Shown: positions 17,729 to 26,616 of the stretch, in pieces | How positions within the stretch are numbered: the first letter of the stretch is position 1 | Layout of the letters: each line of letters opens with the position of its first letter | DNA from: DASWNP01 sp036399175 | Lineage (GTDB): Bacteria; Acidobacteriota; Blastocatellia; Pyrinomonadales; Pyrinomonadaceae | DNA length: 64,000 bases | Reading direction: 5' to 3' | Assembly: GCA_036399175.1 (NCBI GenBank) | Contig: DASWNP010000053.1 | Span: forward strand, 9,197 to 73,196 | Notes under the pieces: model-generated | Database searches by the model: none | What the model was told of the DNA's origin: nothing | What the model saw: the letters and a program-made list of their open reading frames with translations, nothing else | Program-made: the position numbers and the translations under genes

Positions 17729-18820
17729 TCAAGGTGCGTGATACATCCAAAGCAGGTCGCCGCACTGGTGGCCGACCGAGAGCACGAGCGCGGAAGAGAA
17801 TGCTCCTTCGCTCTTCAGCATCTCGTGCGCTATCACAGCAGCCACAGCGCCGCTCGCTGCTAGACACTCGCCGACCATGCGCGTCGAAAAAATCGGTCTC
17901 AAGTCAGGGTTCTGAAGTGCAGCCTTGAGAAGAGAGGCCATGTCCATCTCAAACGGCGCGCTGGCCGGAATATTGCAGACGACTGTTTTGACAGGCCATC
18001 GCTCCGGCAACGAGCGCGCCAATTTCTCGACGTGATTTGTCACCACTTCCATCAGGGAGGCGTGCGAGTAAGGAAGCGGGAAGGTGGAGTGGAAGCCGAC
18101 GAGCGTGCCCGCGCTGATTTCGGAGGAGAGCAACAGGTAGGCGGCGGCCTCCACCAGTTCCGAGGCCGCCCCGCCCATTTGCGCGAAAGCAGACTCGACG
18201 AAAGGCGTGACGGGGGCTTCCACCCCTCCGGCCAGCAACAAGTCTGCGCGCCCGCTTCTGATGGTGTCGTAAGCCAAGCCTATCGACTGTACGCCCGCGC
18301 AACGGTCGGTCGTCAGAGTTTTGGCGAAACCGCGCATCCTCAGATTAATCGTGATCTGCCCTTGCGGAGCGGCGGGAAACCAAGCCGTCGCCAAGTAAGG
18401 GCTGATGCACTCAACGCCTCGCTCGTGCAGGGTTCGCAGTTGCGTCTCCGTGAACGTCCAGCCCGCCATCATGTTGCCCGTCACGATTCCACACTGCGCG
18501 ACCTCGCCCATGTCGAGACCCGCCTCGCTCAGCGCCGCCCGCGCCGCCGCCACCCCCAACAGAGAGAACCTGTCCACCTTCTTAGTGACGCGAGGCGCGA
18601 GACCGGAGGCCGAGTTGAGTTGTTCGACCGGAAGCGTGCGCCGGTAAACCGATGCCGGATGCGTCCAGCCCGGACGCAGGCTGTCGGCGAGAACTTTGGC
18701 CGAGCCGAAGGCGGGTGTGATAACCCCGCAGCCGGCAACGCCGACTCGCCTCTGCGAGAGCATCGACAATGGCAGCGCCTCTTGTTGCCCGCCTTGCGCC
18801 TGAAAGGTCAAAGCCGACAT
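17729..18820 (-). CDS. KS-beta / chain-length-factor-like ketosynthase without catalytic residues
   Basis: The 363-residue thiolase-fold protein aligns with the cluster KS-alpha without gaps around the active site. The nucleophile cysteine position is Arg (TTDRCAGV), the first catalytic His region reads CNIPASAPFE instead of NAHGSS, and the second His is replaced in MVGECLAAS. Thus all three catalytic positions are lost, as expected for a chain-length factor that pairs with an active KS-alpha. Actinobacterial chain-length factors usually carry Gln at the Cys position, so Arg is unusual. It is also some 50 residues shorter than KS-alpha. GAGAGGTGA precedes the ATG. The alternative reading, a decayed FabB/F paralogue, is less likely given the ACP 14 bp away. 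Confidence 0.8.
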   Translation of the reverse strand: MSALTFQAQGGQQEALPLSMLSQRRVGVAGCGVITPAFGSAKVLADSLRPGWTHPASVYRRTLPVEQLNSASGLAPRVTKKVDRFSLLGVAAARAALSEAGLDMGEVAQCGIVTGNMMAGWTFTETQLRTLHERGVECISPYLATAWFPAAPQGQITINLRMRGFAKTLTTDRCAGVQSIGLAYDTIRSGRADLLLAGGVEAPVTPFVESAFAQMGGAASELVEAAAYLLLSSEISAGTLVGFHSTFPLPYSHASLMEVVTNHVEKLARSLPERWPVKTVVCNIPASAPFEMDMASLLKAALQNPDLRPIFSTRMVGECLAASGAVAAVIAHEMLKSEGAFSSALVLSVGHQCGDLLWMYHAP

Positions 18821-18823
18821 GAC

Positions 18824-21394
18824 TCACCTCTCTCTTCCGTTCCTTGTCGAGTTGCGGGCGGTTGCCTCGTCGCGGCTGTAGTTGTCGATGACCTGAAACA
18901 TGTAGAAGCGGGTCGGCACCTGGAGCGAACTGACGAAGGTTCGCTCCATCGTTATCAGCTTCGGGTCTTGGCTCTGCTGTCGCGCCACGTATGAGTCTTC
19001 GGCGTTCTCCATCGTCAGATACTCGCCGTAGTTGATGGACATCTTCGAAGGCTCGGTGGCGCGCGGCGAATAGGGCGACTGGCGCTCTGGAGTCAACAGC
19101 TCGGTTTCGAGCATCACATCCTCTCCGATATATCCGGTCGGCTTCCGGTCACGGATGAGGATCTTCGTTTGGTGAAGAACATCGTCGTATTGCAGACGAT
19201 ATCTGGGCTGCGGTATGAACAGGCCGATGTGCGCGTTCTGGCCGACCAACTGCGCTCCGAATTCCATGCCCGTCGGGCGCTGTGTGATCCCCTCGGTGAA
19301 GTAAGCCGCAGTCAACTCCGTGAGGTGCACTTCCGGGTCGCGCCGACAGAAGGGTCGAACCTTCTCCAACTGCTGCTTGAGGCTGCGCTCCGCCGCTTCC
19401 TTGTCTGCGAACTTGGCGTAGGTCGCGTACTGCGAAGTTATTTCATCGACGTTACGCAGCACACGCTGGTTGATGAAGGCCGGCTCTGCGCGCGCCGCCT
19501 CGCGCACCGAGCGCAGCGCGGCCTCGAACTCCCGGGTCTTGCCCGGAATCACGTCGTAGATGGCGACTTGGCCGAAGACGCGCTTGGCGCCCCGCGTCTC
19601 TTTTTTCATCTTCGGGGTTGCGCCTCGCGCCCCGCTCTTGCTGAAGACCTGCACGCGGGCGTTGGTCGCGTCGCTGACGAAAAGAGTGCCCCGCGCATCG
19701 ACGGTCACGCCGACCGGCTGATTGAAGCGGCCTTGCTCACGACCGTAGCCGCCGAACTTGGTGAGAAAGCGTCCTCTCGTATCAAAGACCTGTACGCGGT
19801 TGTTTCCCCAATCGACCACCACCAGATTCCCGTCGCCGTCGATGGTCGAGCGGGCTGGCCCTTTGAATTGCCCGTCTCCCGTGCCGTGACTGCCGATGGT
19901 CATCTGAAACTTGCCGTTGCGGTCGAACTTCTGAACGACGTTGTTGTACCAGCTTGAGACGTAGACGTTGCCCTCCTTGTCTACCGCTAGACCGGACGGC
20001 CCCGTGACCCGCGTCTCCTGCGCCCCGGTGTTGCCGAATTCGCCGAGGTACTTGCCGTTGAGATCGAACTTTTGCACCCGCGCGTTATTCCAGTCGTTGA
20101 CGTAGACGATATCTCGCGGCAGATCGACGTGGACGACCTTTGTGCGATTGAACTCGCCGGGGTGCGAGCCAAACGCCCCCCACTTCATCAGGAACTTGCC
20201 GTTGCGGTCGAACTTCTGAACCCTATGGTTGAAGCTATCGACGACATAGAGATTTCCCGCGCGGTCTGCCGAGAGCGATTCGACGCCGTTGAACTCGCCG
20301 TCGCCCTGCCCGAACTGGCCGAAGCTGAGCAGCGCGCGTCCGTTGCGGTCAAACTTCTGGATGCGGGAGTTGGGCACGTCGCAGACGAAGAGGTTGCCCT
20401 CGCTATCGACGAGCAGCCCGACGGGCGCGGTGAACTCGCCCAACTTGGGCGGCGGAAAAGCGAACTTTGAGATGAAACTTCCGTCCGGGCCGAATTTCTG
20501 GATGCGACGGCTGCGGTCGAGGATGTAGACGTTGTCGGCGGCATCGACGGCGACGGCCACAGGGCCGGTCAATTCTCCGTTGCGCCGCCCGAAGGTCTCC
20601 AGCCTCACCAGGAGGTTGAAGTTGGGGTCGAGCTTATAGGCGGCAAGCATGATGTGTGCCGCGACCCAGATGTTTCCCTTCGAATCTACGGCGACGCTCA
20701 TCGGCCCCATGCCTTCGCTGATCGTAATGCCTAGCGTCCGGGGGCTGGAGGTTGCCAACAGACGGCCACTGCCGTCGAACTTTTGAATGCGACTGTTGAA
20801 TTCGTCGGCGACGTAGAGGTTGCCCTGCGCGTCCGTCGCCAGACCGCGCGGCCCGAGGAACGAACCGGGCTCGCTGCCCTTCTGGCCGAACGTGTTGAGC
20901 GGTCGCCCCTGCGGGTCGAGCTTCTGAATGACGTTGTTACGCTGGTCGCTGACGTAGACGTTGCCCTGCGGATCGACGGCCATTCCGGCCAGCGCGCTCG
21001 GCTCGCCCACCGCTCTGGAAGCGGGCACGTTGACCCCTCTCATCTGAGCGCCTTGCGAAGAGAAACGGTTAATCGCCCCTCGCTCCTCATCGAGCACCAG
21101 CAGATTACCCTCGCGGTCTATCGTGACTGCGCCGGGACGCCCCATGTTGGTGGCCGCCCGAAATCTTTGGGTATCTATCTGCCCGGACGGCCTGACCGTG
21201 ATCACCTTTCCGTTAGTCCGGTCAGCGACGTACATGTTACCGGCGCGATCCACCGTCAGACCGTATGGCTCGCCGATTGTGGGCGGACGCCCAATCGCAC
21301 GCTCGAATCTATATTCTTGCGCCAGTAAAATCACGGGCAGGCACGACACGACTACGCACGACACGACCAATCGCCATACGAAATTGCTTTTCAT
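18824..21394 (-). CDS. NHL-repeat beta-propeller fused to an ABM-like domain, exported
   Basis: An 856-residue secreted protein. A signal peptide (1-26) is followed by about twelve NHL repeats (30-590) with the recurrent pattern GN.YV.D..N.RVQKFD..G..L..FG, enough for two six-bladed propellers. After a basic linker comes a segment (about 605-705, GQVAIYDVIPGKTREFEAAL) resembling the antibiotic-biosynthesis monooxygenase (ABM, dimeric alpha/beta barrel) fold, then about 150 residues I do not recognise. ABM proteins include anthrone oxygenases of aromatic polyketide pathways. Finding one in an exported propeller is unusual, and it may serve only as a dimerisation module. GAGAGGTGAAGC precedes the ATG. 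Confidence 0.8.
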   Translation of the reverse strand: MKSNFVWRLVVSCVVVSCLPVILLAQEYRFERAIGRPPTIGEPYGLTVDRAGNMYVADRTNGKVITVRPSGQIDTQRFRAATNMGRPGAVTIDREGNLLVLDEERGAINRFSSQGAQMRGVNVPASRAVGEPSALAGMAVDPQGNVYVSDQRNNVIQKLDPQGRPLNTFGQKGSEPGSFLGPRGLATDAQGNLYVADEFNSRIQKFDGSGRLLATSSPRTLGITISEGMGPMSVAVDSKGNIWVAAHIMLAAYKLDPNFNLLVRLETFGRRNGELTGPVAVAVDAADNVYILDRSRRIQKFGPDGSFISKFAFPPPKLGEFTAPVGLLVDSEGNLFVCDVPNSRIQKFDRNGRALLSFGQFGQGDGEFNGVESLSADRAGNLYVVDSFNHRVQKFDRNGKFLMKWGAFGSHPGEFNRTKVVHVDLPRDIVYVNDWNNARVQKFDLNGKYLGEFGNTGAQETRVTGPSGLAVDKEGNVYVSSWYNNVVQKFDRNGKFQMTIGSHGTGDGQFKGPARSTIDGDGNLVVVDWGNNRVQVFDTRGRFLTKFGGYGREQGRFNQPVGVTVDARGTLFVSDATNARVQVFSKSGARGATPKMKKETRGAKRVFGQVAIYDVIPGKTREFEAALRSVREAARAEPAFINQRVLRNVDEITSQYATYAKFADKEAAERSLKQQLEKVRPFCRRDPEVHLTELTAAYFTEGITQRPTGMEFGAQLVGQNAHIGLFIPQPRYRLQYDDVLHQTKILIRDRKPTGYIGEDVMLETELLTPERQSPYSPRATEPSKMSINYGEYLTMENAEDSYVARQQSQDPKLITMERTFVSSLQVPTRFYMFQVIDNYSRDEATARNSTRNGRER

Positions 21395-21451
21395 GCTTCA
21401 CCTCTCGGATTCTCATTGTTGTCCAGACGAGCACCGCAGCGCGCAGGCTGC

Positions 21452-22267
21452 TCAGCGCGGGATGTAGTTCTGCACCACGATGCCGGGCTGCACGCCGACG
21501 ACGGTGTCGCTGGAGGCGACGAGGTTGGTGGCGGGCAACTCGGCGCTGCCCGGCGATTTGAAGAATTCGCAGTAGCATACATATCGCCCTTCTTCGCCGA
21601 CGGAGTAGATCGAGGAGCCCGACAGGCCGGAGTGGTGTTGTATCCCCGCCCTGATCTGCTCCAAGCTCATCCCCTTGGGGAAAAGTTCGAGCATACCTAC
21701 CTGACCTATGTAGCCTGATTTGAAGTAGCTGAGCGAACTGACGTGCTGCTGGAAAATCTCGTCGTTTTTGAACGGCTCAACGCGGGTGGCCGTGTGTTTC
21801 TTCGTCTGCCTTTCCCATCCCCAGTCGCCGAGCCAGTGTTCAACTAGCTTGGCCTCAAGACGAATCGGCTCGCGCACGAGGAACTGCCGGACAACCAGGT
21901 CTCTCTGCTTCTCTATGAAATTAGCCGTCCCCATGTCGTAGTACCGGCCTATGCAGGAATATGTGACGTTGCCGTTTTCGGCGGTCGGGAGGGGCTGCAA
22001 GATTCGTTCGTTGGCGAAACCGGAGAGCAGTTTGTTGTAGGGGCCGGACTTGACCATCGCGTCCAGAAACTGAGGTTCCATGCCGGGCTTTACTTCAAAG
22101 ATTGTAATCACCGCGTGCGGCGCTCCGTAAACGTTTCGCATGGTGGGTATCGGATCACCGGCGGAGCCGCTCCTGAGAGACCCGAACAGAACCATCGCCA
22201 GCGCCCCGATGAGCGATGCTGCGTAGACCCCTGCTCGTAGATATTTGGACACTGATGCTCGCTGCAT
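21452..22267 (-). CDS. Exported protein with ABM-like alpha/beta-barrel segments, first gene of the cluster
   Basis: A 271-residue protein with an N-terminal signal or anchor (about 10-30, LRAGVYAASLIGALAMVLFG) and two segments that look like repeated dimeric alpha/beta-barrel (ABM-like) halves: HAVITIFEVKPGMEPQFLDAM (about 50-70) and GQVGMLELFPKGMSLEQIRAG (about 190-210). I do not recognise a specific family, so oxygenase activity is only a possibility. It has a good ribosome site (AAAGGAGCGAG) and is separated from the regulatory genes by about 300 bp, consistent with being the promoter-proximal gene of the minus-strand run. Confidence 0.55.
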   Translation of the reverse strand: MQRASVSKYLRAGVYAASLIGALAMVLFGSLRSGSAGDPIPTMRNVYGAPHAVITIFEVKPGMEPQFLDAMVKSGPYNKLLSGFANERILQPLPTAENGNVTYSCIGRYYDMGTANFIEKQRDLVVRQFLVREPIRLEAKLVEHWLGDWGWERQTKKHTATRVEPFKNDEIFQQHVSSLSYFKSGYIGQVGMLELFPKGMSLEQIRAGIQHHSGLSGSSIYSVGEEGRYVCYCEFFKSPGSAELPATNLVASSDTVVGVQPGIVVQNYIPR

Positions 22268-22571
22268 AACTCGCTCCTTTCAAGAGTTAACACCTCAGGA
22301 TATGCGCGTTCGCGTAGAAGTTATTCGCCCGTAGAGAGGCGGCGCGGAAATCACTCACGCGTCTCCCGCAAAAACTTCATCGCCCGCTCGATTGACAAGC
22401 ATCGGGAAATTTTCGCAGGCTCGTGCGGTCTCCATGTCCTTGCGGGGATTCCACACAGTTATATTGACAATCGACGGACGATAATTTGCACGGCAGGATG
22501 GATGGGTGTGATGGACGGGGAATCCCGCCCTCGGGCGCAGCTCGTCGCGGTAGGCCTTCGTTCAGGAGTGT
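22268..22571. promoter_or_regulatory. Intergenic region upstream of the polyketide cluster
   Basis: A 304-bp gene-free region between the anti-sigma gene and the first cluster gene, all on the minus strand. It should hold the main cluster promoter, but I see no convincing vegetative -35/-10 pair on that strand. An ECF-type promoter would fit the neighbouring sigma gene but was not identified. Confidence 0.35.
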
Positions 22572-22772
22572 TTATTGCTCGTCGGGGTGAAGCGGAGAAG
22601 GCACGTCGTCTTCAGTTTTAAGCGCCACAGATATCAGGCGACGACATTCGCTGCACGCTGCCAGATGTGCCTCGACACAGGCTCGCACGTCTGCCGTGAG
22701 CTTGCCGTCTAAGTAGGTCGCTAATGTTTCCAAAGATGGACACCCATTTGACAACTCTTTTTGGTCGCTCAT
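22572..22772 (-). CDS. Small zinc-finger anti-sigma factor
   Basis: A 66-residue cytoplasmic protein with the zinc anti-sigma motif HxxxCxxC (His36, Cys40, Cys43 in HLAACSECRR) and the typical lead-in LETLATYLDGKL. It lacks any membrane segment, so it resembles free or redox-responsive anti-sigma domains rather than transmembrane ones. It lies 500 bp downstream of the sigma factor at 23273-24130 and upstream of the polyketide cluster, all on the same strand. It probably holds that sigma factor inactive until a signal arrives (inference). Confidence 0.75.
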   Translation of the reverse strand: MSDQKELSNGCPSLETLATYLDGKLTADVRACVEAHLAACSECRRLISVALKTEDDVPSPLHPDEQ

Positions 22773-23272
22773 GTAACTCTCGTTTTACAGCATGACTGCG
22801 GTTCGCGCCTGTCCGACCAATTAAAGGGATGTCGTCGGCAAAGACTTTGAACCGGAACCGCGCATCGCACGAAATGCCCGGTATCGCCGCTCAGGTGAGC
22901 CGCGTATTATAGACAACCCCGCACCCAGAACTTGCGTGTCGCTCAAGGAAGAGACGCGCGCCGATAAGCCGCGCATTTGAATTAAACAGTAACCGACACT
23001 TCTTTAATACTTTCGCACAATATTGCAGGATGATGTCAGCCGCATGAAGGTGGATGCAATAACTCTCTCCTGTGGATGTCTCGGGTAGACAGGCGCACCG
23101 GCCTTCAGCCGGTTGGTGATGGCCTCCACTGCGTTGAGAGCTTGCGGGAGAGATTACTGGACGGGCAACGAGACGGGAGCGGTAGGTGAACTCGAAAGGC
23201 TCTGCCAAAGGCCGGAGATGCGCCGCGCTTCAGACGCGGCGCATGATGGCGACTACTGCGCCGCCTTAGCTC
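22773..23272. other. Gene-free gap between sigma factor and anti-sigma gene
   Basis: About 500 bp. A 105-codon minus frame at 22891-23208 has no recognisable domain, hydrophobic pattern or ribosome site, and I do not call it. An unusually long spacer for a sigma/anti-sigma pair; it may hold a promoter for the small gene. Confidence 0.4.
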
Positions 23273-24130
23273 TTACGCGCTCTTAATGAGAGCGAGAATC
23301 GAGTATGAAGGATTTTCTAATATGTCTTCCTTACATTCGTCTATCGCACATTGGTTCAGGTGATATTTGGAAGAGAGGGTCGTGATCATCTCGTCTTGCA
23401 ACTTATTATAGGCTTTCTCAAGCTGCCTTGTAACGGTGGATTGGTGGACGTTTAACAGCCGCGCTATTTGACCGAGATGCAATTCCTCTTCAAAACGCAG
23501 AACCAGAATGAGTCGCTCGCGGGCGGTCAGAGATTGGCAGGCGTGGCGTAGAGAGTCTTCAATAATGCGCTCGTAGCGACAGGCTCTGAGTTCTGCCCCG
23601 ACCCTGTTCAGAGCCAACTCGTCGGCCATCTGACAGAGGCACTCCGCGCCCCCAAACGTGTGGCGTGTTCGCTCGTGCTCGTTGACTGCCCGGTGGCTGA
23701 CGACGACCCTCAACCATGTGGCGAGTGAACTGCGCCCTTCGTATGAACCGATGCGGCTCTGCCCGGAGTGATCCGGCAGAAACAGGTCGATCAAAATGTC
23801 GTCGGCCAGGTCGCTGGCGCAACTCGTTCTGGTCGCAAAGGCTGTGAGATCTTTGATGTATCTCCCGTACCGCTTGGTGAAAATCTCCCATGCGTTTTCC
23901 GTCCGACGCGCGCACGCCGCCGTCAGATAGAGATCGTTTGTATAGAGATTCTCGATGAAACTGACTGCCGATGAGTTTGAAGGCTTAGCCCCTAAATGTT
24001 TTTCTACGAGAGACATCAAGCGGGCGCTGAAATCTTCCTGCCCGATACCGAGGTCGCCGTAGCTCGCGTAGCCTTGCGCGTATACGCGGGCGATAGACAT
24101 ATCAAGGGTTCTCTCCATGAAGTTCATCAT
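23273..24130 (-). CDS. ECF-like sigma-70 family RNA polymerase sigma factor
   Basis: The 285-residue protein contains sigma region 2 (about 95-165: DDILIDLFLPDH, then SSLATWLRVVVSHRAVNEHER) and region 4 with its helix-turn-helix (about 205-250: LTARERLILVLRF, then LGQIARLLNVHQSTVTRQLEKAYNKL). It is longer than classical ECF sigmas because of an ~80-residue N-terminal part and a 40-residue tail with two Cys. The start is the first of two ATGs, with GGAG 8 nt upstream. Its architecture resembles the sigma factor at 47585-48544. Position and direction make it a candidate activator of the polyketide cluster. Confidence 0.82.
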   Translation of the reverse strand: MMNFMERTLDMSIARVYAQGYASYGDLGIGQEDFSARLMSLVEKHLGAKPSNSSAVSFIENLYTNDLYLTAACARRTENAWEIFTKRYGRYIKDLTAFATRTSCASDLADDILIDLFLPDHSGQSRIGSYEGRSSLATWLRVVVSHRAVNEHERTRHTFGGAECLCQMADELALNRVGAELRACRYERIIEDSLRHACQSLTARERLILVLRFEEELHLGQIARLLNVHQSTVTRQLEKAYNKLQDEMITTLSSKYHLNQCAIDECKEDILENPSYSILALIKSA

Positions 24131-24858
24131 GTTAGGTCTCCAGGTGGCAGGAGAGATCTGACAATTTCACCAGCCTAAAGTGTCGTTGCATGGGACACCT
24201 CAAGCCCATCCTCTTTAATATGGGATTTGGCGCGAGGAACTGTAGGCGTATCTTTTGTGTGAGAACTTTACCCCTATCAGTTATTAAACTATAACGCTGC
24301 TGCTATCGGTTGTCCTGAGTGTTGTTATAATCGGTTTAGGTTAGCTGTTAGACAAGCCGGGTGAAAATACTTCGCCACTGCTTCTGAGCAGTTCCTCCTC
24401 AATAGCGAGTACAATCAAATAAAGGAAGAGAAGCCTTTAACCGGCCGCGTGCTGATCTATAGCTACAGGGTTGCGATGGGGACACAACTCTTCAAGTGAG
24501 AAGCGGGCGCACACTACGATAATTCTCTACCGATGTCAAGAATCTCGAACTCAGGCTGAATCAATCCTCGATCCAGACCTGTTGCGACGATGATTTTAAG
24601 GCACGCCTGCCGCAAAGTCCGGCACTTATGTTTAATATAGACAGCCAGACCCAAATAATTTGCATGCCTCGTGCGTAGTAATAATTAAAGTTGATGGAGG
24701 CTGAGAGAAATCGCCTCCTATGCTAGAGCAGATTTCATTCGGCTCAACAACAGCAACTCCGAGTAGAGCCTCTGAAAAGGGCGACAGAGAGGGTCTGACA
24801 GTCTCACCTTGCAGTAGGAAAGCGGCGACCCGACGGCGGCTGCCGATGTCATCAGGCG
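24131..24858. other. Gene-free region upstream of the sigma factor
   Basis: About 730 bp of moderately AT-rich sequence between the dienelactone-hydrolase stop and the sigma start, both on the minus strand. Frames up to 89 codons (24632-24901) show no coding signature. The sigma promoter should lie near 24150-24350. No repeat or RNA gene was recognised. Confidence 0.4.
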
Positions 24859-25746
24859 TCACCGCAGATGTTTGTTGAACCATTCGAGAGTGCGCGTCCA
24901 CGCCAGTTTGGCGGCCGCATCGTCATAACGCGGCGTCGTATCGTTGTGGAAGCCGTGCTGTTTGCCCTCGTACATGTATGACGTGTATGCCTTCTTGTTG
25001 TCCTTGAGCGCCGCCTCGTAAGCCGCGATGCCTTCGTTGACTCGTTGGTCGTTGCCCGCGTAATGAAACAACAGCGGCGCTGAAATCCTGGGGACATCGT
25101 CCGCTCCCGCCTGGCGGCCGTAGAACGCGACCCCGGCGTTGAGGTCTGCGCCCAGCCGCACAGCCAATTGATTCACCATCCCGCCGCCGAAACAAAAACC
25201 CACCGCGCCCAGTTTGCCGTTGGAATCGGGACGTGCTTTGAGCCACCTGGCCGCCGCGACGAAATCCTCAGTCATCTTTTTTCCGTCCACCGTGCGGAAG
25301 GCGGCCGCGCCCTTCTCGTCGCTGCCCGGATAGCCGCCGACAGAGGTCAATCCGTCGGGCGCGAAGGCGATGAACTTGGCGAGCGCGAGGCGACGCGCTA
25401 CGTCTTCGATATAGGGATTGAGTCCGCGATTTTCGTGAATGACGAGCACGGCGGGCAGCTTTTTCCCTTGCGCCGGGCGAGCCAGATACCCCTTGATTGA
25501 GCCGTTCCCCGAGGGAGATTGCACAACTTCGTAGCCCGCCCTGATGCGTTTGTCGTCCGGCTTGACCTGCTGCGCCCAGGCGTAGTTGGGTCTCAGGCTC
25601 TGGAAAATCGCCGCGACGGTCAGGCCGCCGACCGCAAACTTGCCGGCGCGTTCGAGGAAGGTGCGGCGGTCGATGTCGCCGTGCTGATATTCGTGAAACA
25701 GGTCTAACAACTCCTGCGGGTAATCGGATGCTTCTTTACGTTCCAT
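24859..25746 (-). CDS. Dienelactone hydrolase family protein, Tat-exported
   Basis: The 295-residue alpha/beta hydrolase starts at the ATG at 25746, with AAGGAGA 6 nt upstream. A twin-arginine signal DRRTFLER (26-33) followed by AVGGLTVAAIF indicates export of the folded enzyme. The nucleophile elbow is GFCFGGG with Cys185, as in dienelactone hydrolases, which use a Cys-Asp-His triad; the late HYAGNDQRVNEG and KQHGFHND supply Asp and His. The VIHENRGLNPYIEDV segment is typical. Such enzymes open lactone rings of aromatic degradation products, though exported homologues often have other esters as substrates. It stands alone, about 110 bp from the S51 peptidase. Confidence 0.87.
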   Translation of the reverse strand: MERKEASDYPQELLDLFHEYQHGDIDRRTFLERAGKFAVGGLTVAAIFQSLRPNYAWAQQVKPDDKRIRAGYEVVQSPSGNGSIKGYLARPAQGKKLPAVLVIHENRGLNPYIEDVARRLALAKFIAFAPDGLTSVGGYPGSDEKGAAAFRTVDGKKMTEDFVAAARWLKARPDSNGKLGAVGFCFGGGMVNQLAVRLGADLNAGVAFYGRQAGADDVPRISAPLLFHYAGNDQRVNEGIAAYEAALKDNKKAYTSYMYEGKQHGFHNDTTPRYDDAAAKLAWTRTLEWFNKHLR

Positions 25747-25884
25747 TCTTTCTCCTTGCATGAGACTCCGACGGAGGCAGCCTTTGACTCTCCTGCCTCG
25801 CCGGTGAACCGGGAAGGGCGCTTTAGCCCGCGACCCCAACCGGGAAAGCCGGGTTCGGCGACCTGAAGCGCAACGTCAAATCAT

Positions 25885-26571
25885 TTACCTTTTCGGCATT
25901 AATAAAGCTTCCTTGACCTTTCCGTCCTGAATCGAGAATTCATAGAGAGGTTCTTTAAGAGCTTCGATGCTTTGATTCGGATAATAGAGCATGCCTCCGC
26001 CGGCGGGTATGCCGATGCCTTGAGCGGCACCGTCTAAAATGCGAATCGCTCTTTGAAGTCTTTCCCACCTGCGCTTCTCATCGTGGGCATCGATCACGAA
26101 GGGAATCAGCTTGAAGGTGTCGAACAATTCTTCTTGTCCGGGCTCGCTCTCTTTCAATCCGCAAAGTCCGAGCTGGACGGCTCCGGCGGAAACACCTATC
26201 AAGACGGCACCCTCATAATATCTTCTGATTATCGAATCCCTGATGCCCATCTCGCCGAACGCTTCCCAGCCCAACGCGACATCGCCTCCGGCCAGTAGAA
26301 TAATGTCAGCCTTATTCAAAAACGATTCATCCTCGGCTGAGAAGGCGTGGCGAATCATTCTGCAACTGCGAATCCCGATGGCTTCCATCGCTGCTTCAAA
26401 GATGAGATAGAATTCGGGAGCATCGCCATTGGATGCGCCGATGTAGGCGGCAGAAGGTGTGTCACACGTGACGAGATGGCGCAGCGAGTCGAGAAAGAGA
26501 ACTCCTTGCTTTCTCCAGAACAAGAGCTGGCTATCTGCAAAGAGGTAAATGGGCTGTCGATGCAGATTCAT
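25885..26571 (-). CDS. Peptidase S51 family protein (dipeptidase E / cyanophycinase-like)
   Basis: The 228-residue cytoplasmic protein has the class-I-amidotransferase-like fold of family S51: LLAGGDVALGWEAF (92-105), the nucleophile elbow GVSAGA with Ser128, and FVIDAHDEKRR with a candidate catalytic His. Family members cleave Asp-X dipeptides or beta-aspartyl bonds in cyanophycin. Length fits dipeptidase E better than cyanophycinase, which is usually longer. No cyanophycin synthetase is present in the window, so the substrate is unknown. Confidence 0.75.
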   Translation of the reverse strand: MNLHRQPIYLFADSQLLFWRKQGVLFLDSLRHLVTCDTPSAAYIGASNGDAPEFYLIFEAAMEAIGIRSCRMIRHAFSAEDESFLNKADIILLAGGDVALGWEAFGEMGIRDSIIRRYYEGAVLIGVSAGAVQLGLCGLKESEPGQEELFDTFKLIPFVIDAHDEKRRWERLQRAIRILDGAAQGIGIPAGGGMLYYPNQSIEALKEPLYEFSIQDGKVKEALLMPKR

Positions 26572-26616
26572 AACACTTGGCGGTCGGGCGCTTGTTGTTG
26601 CCAGGCTTGCCGTGCC

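Noticed and set aside
6144..18820. Ketosynthases and ACP considered as an ordinary fatty-acid operon
   Set aside because: There is no fabD, fabG, fabZ or fabI. One ketosynthase is catalytically dead and two cyclase types are present, which fits aromatic polyketide better.
22891..23208. A 105-codon minus-strand frame between sigma factor and anti-sigma genes
   Set aside because: No ribosome site, no recognisable domain and irregular composition. It is in a gap and could be open by chance.
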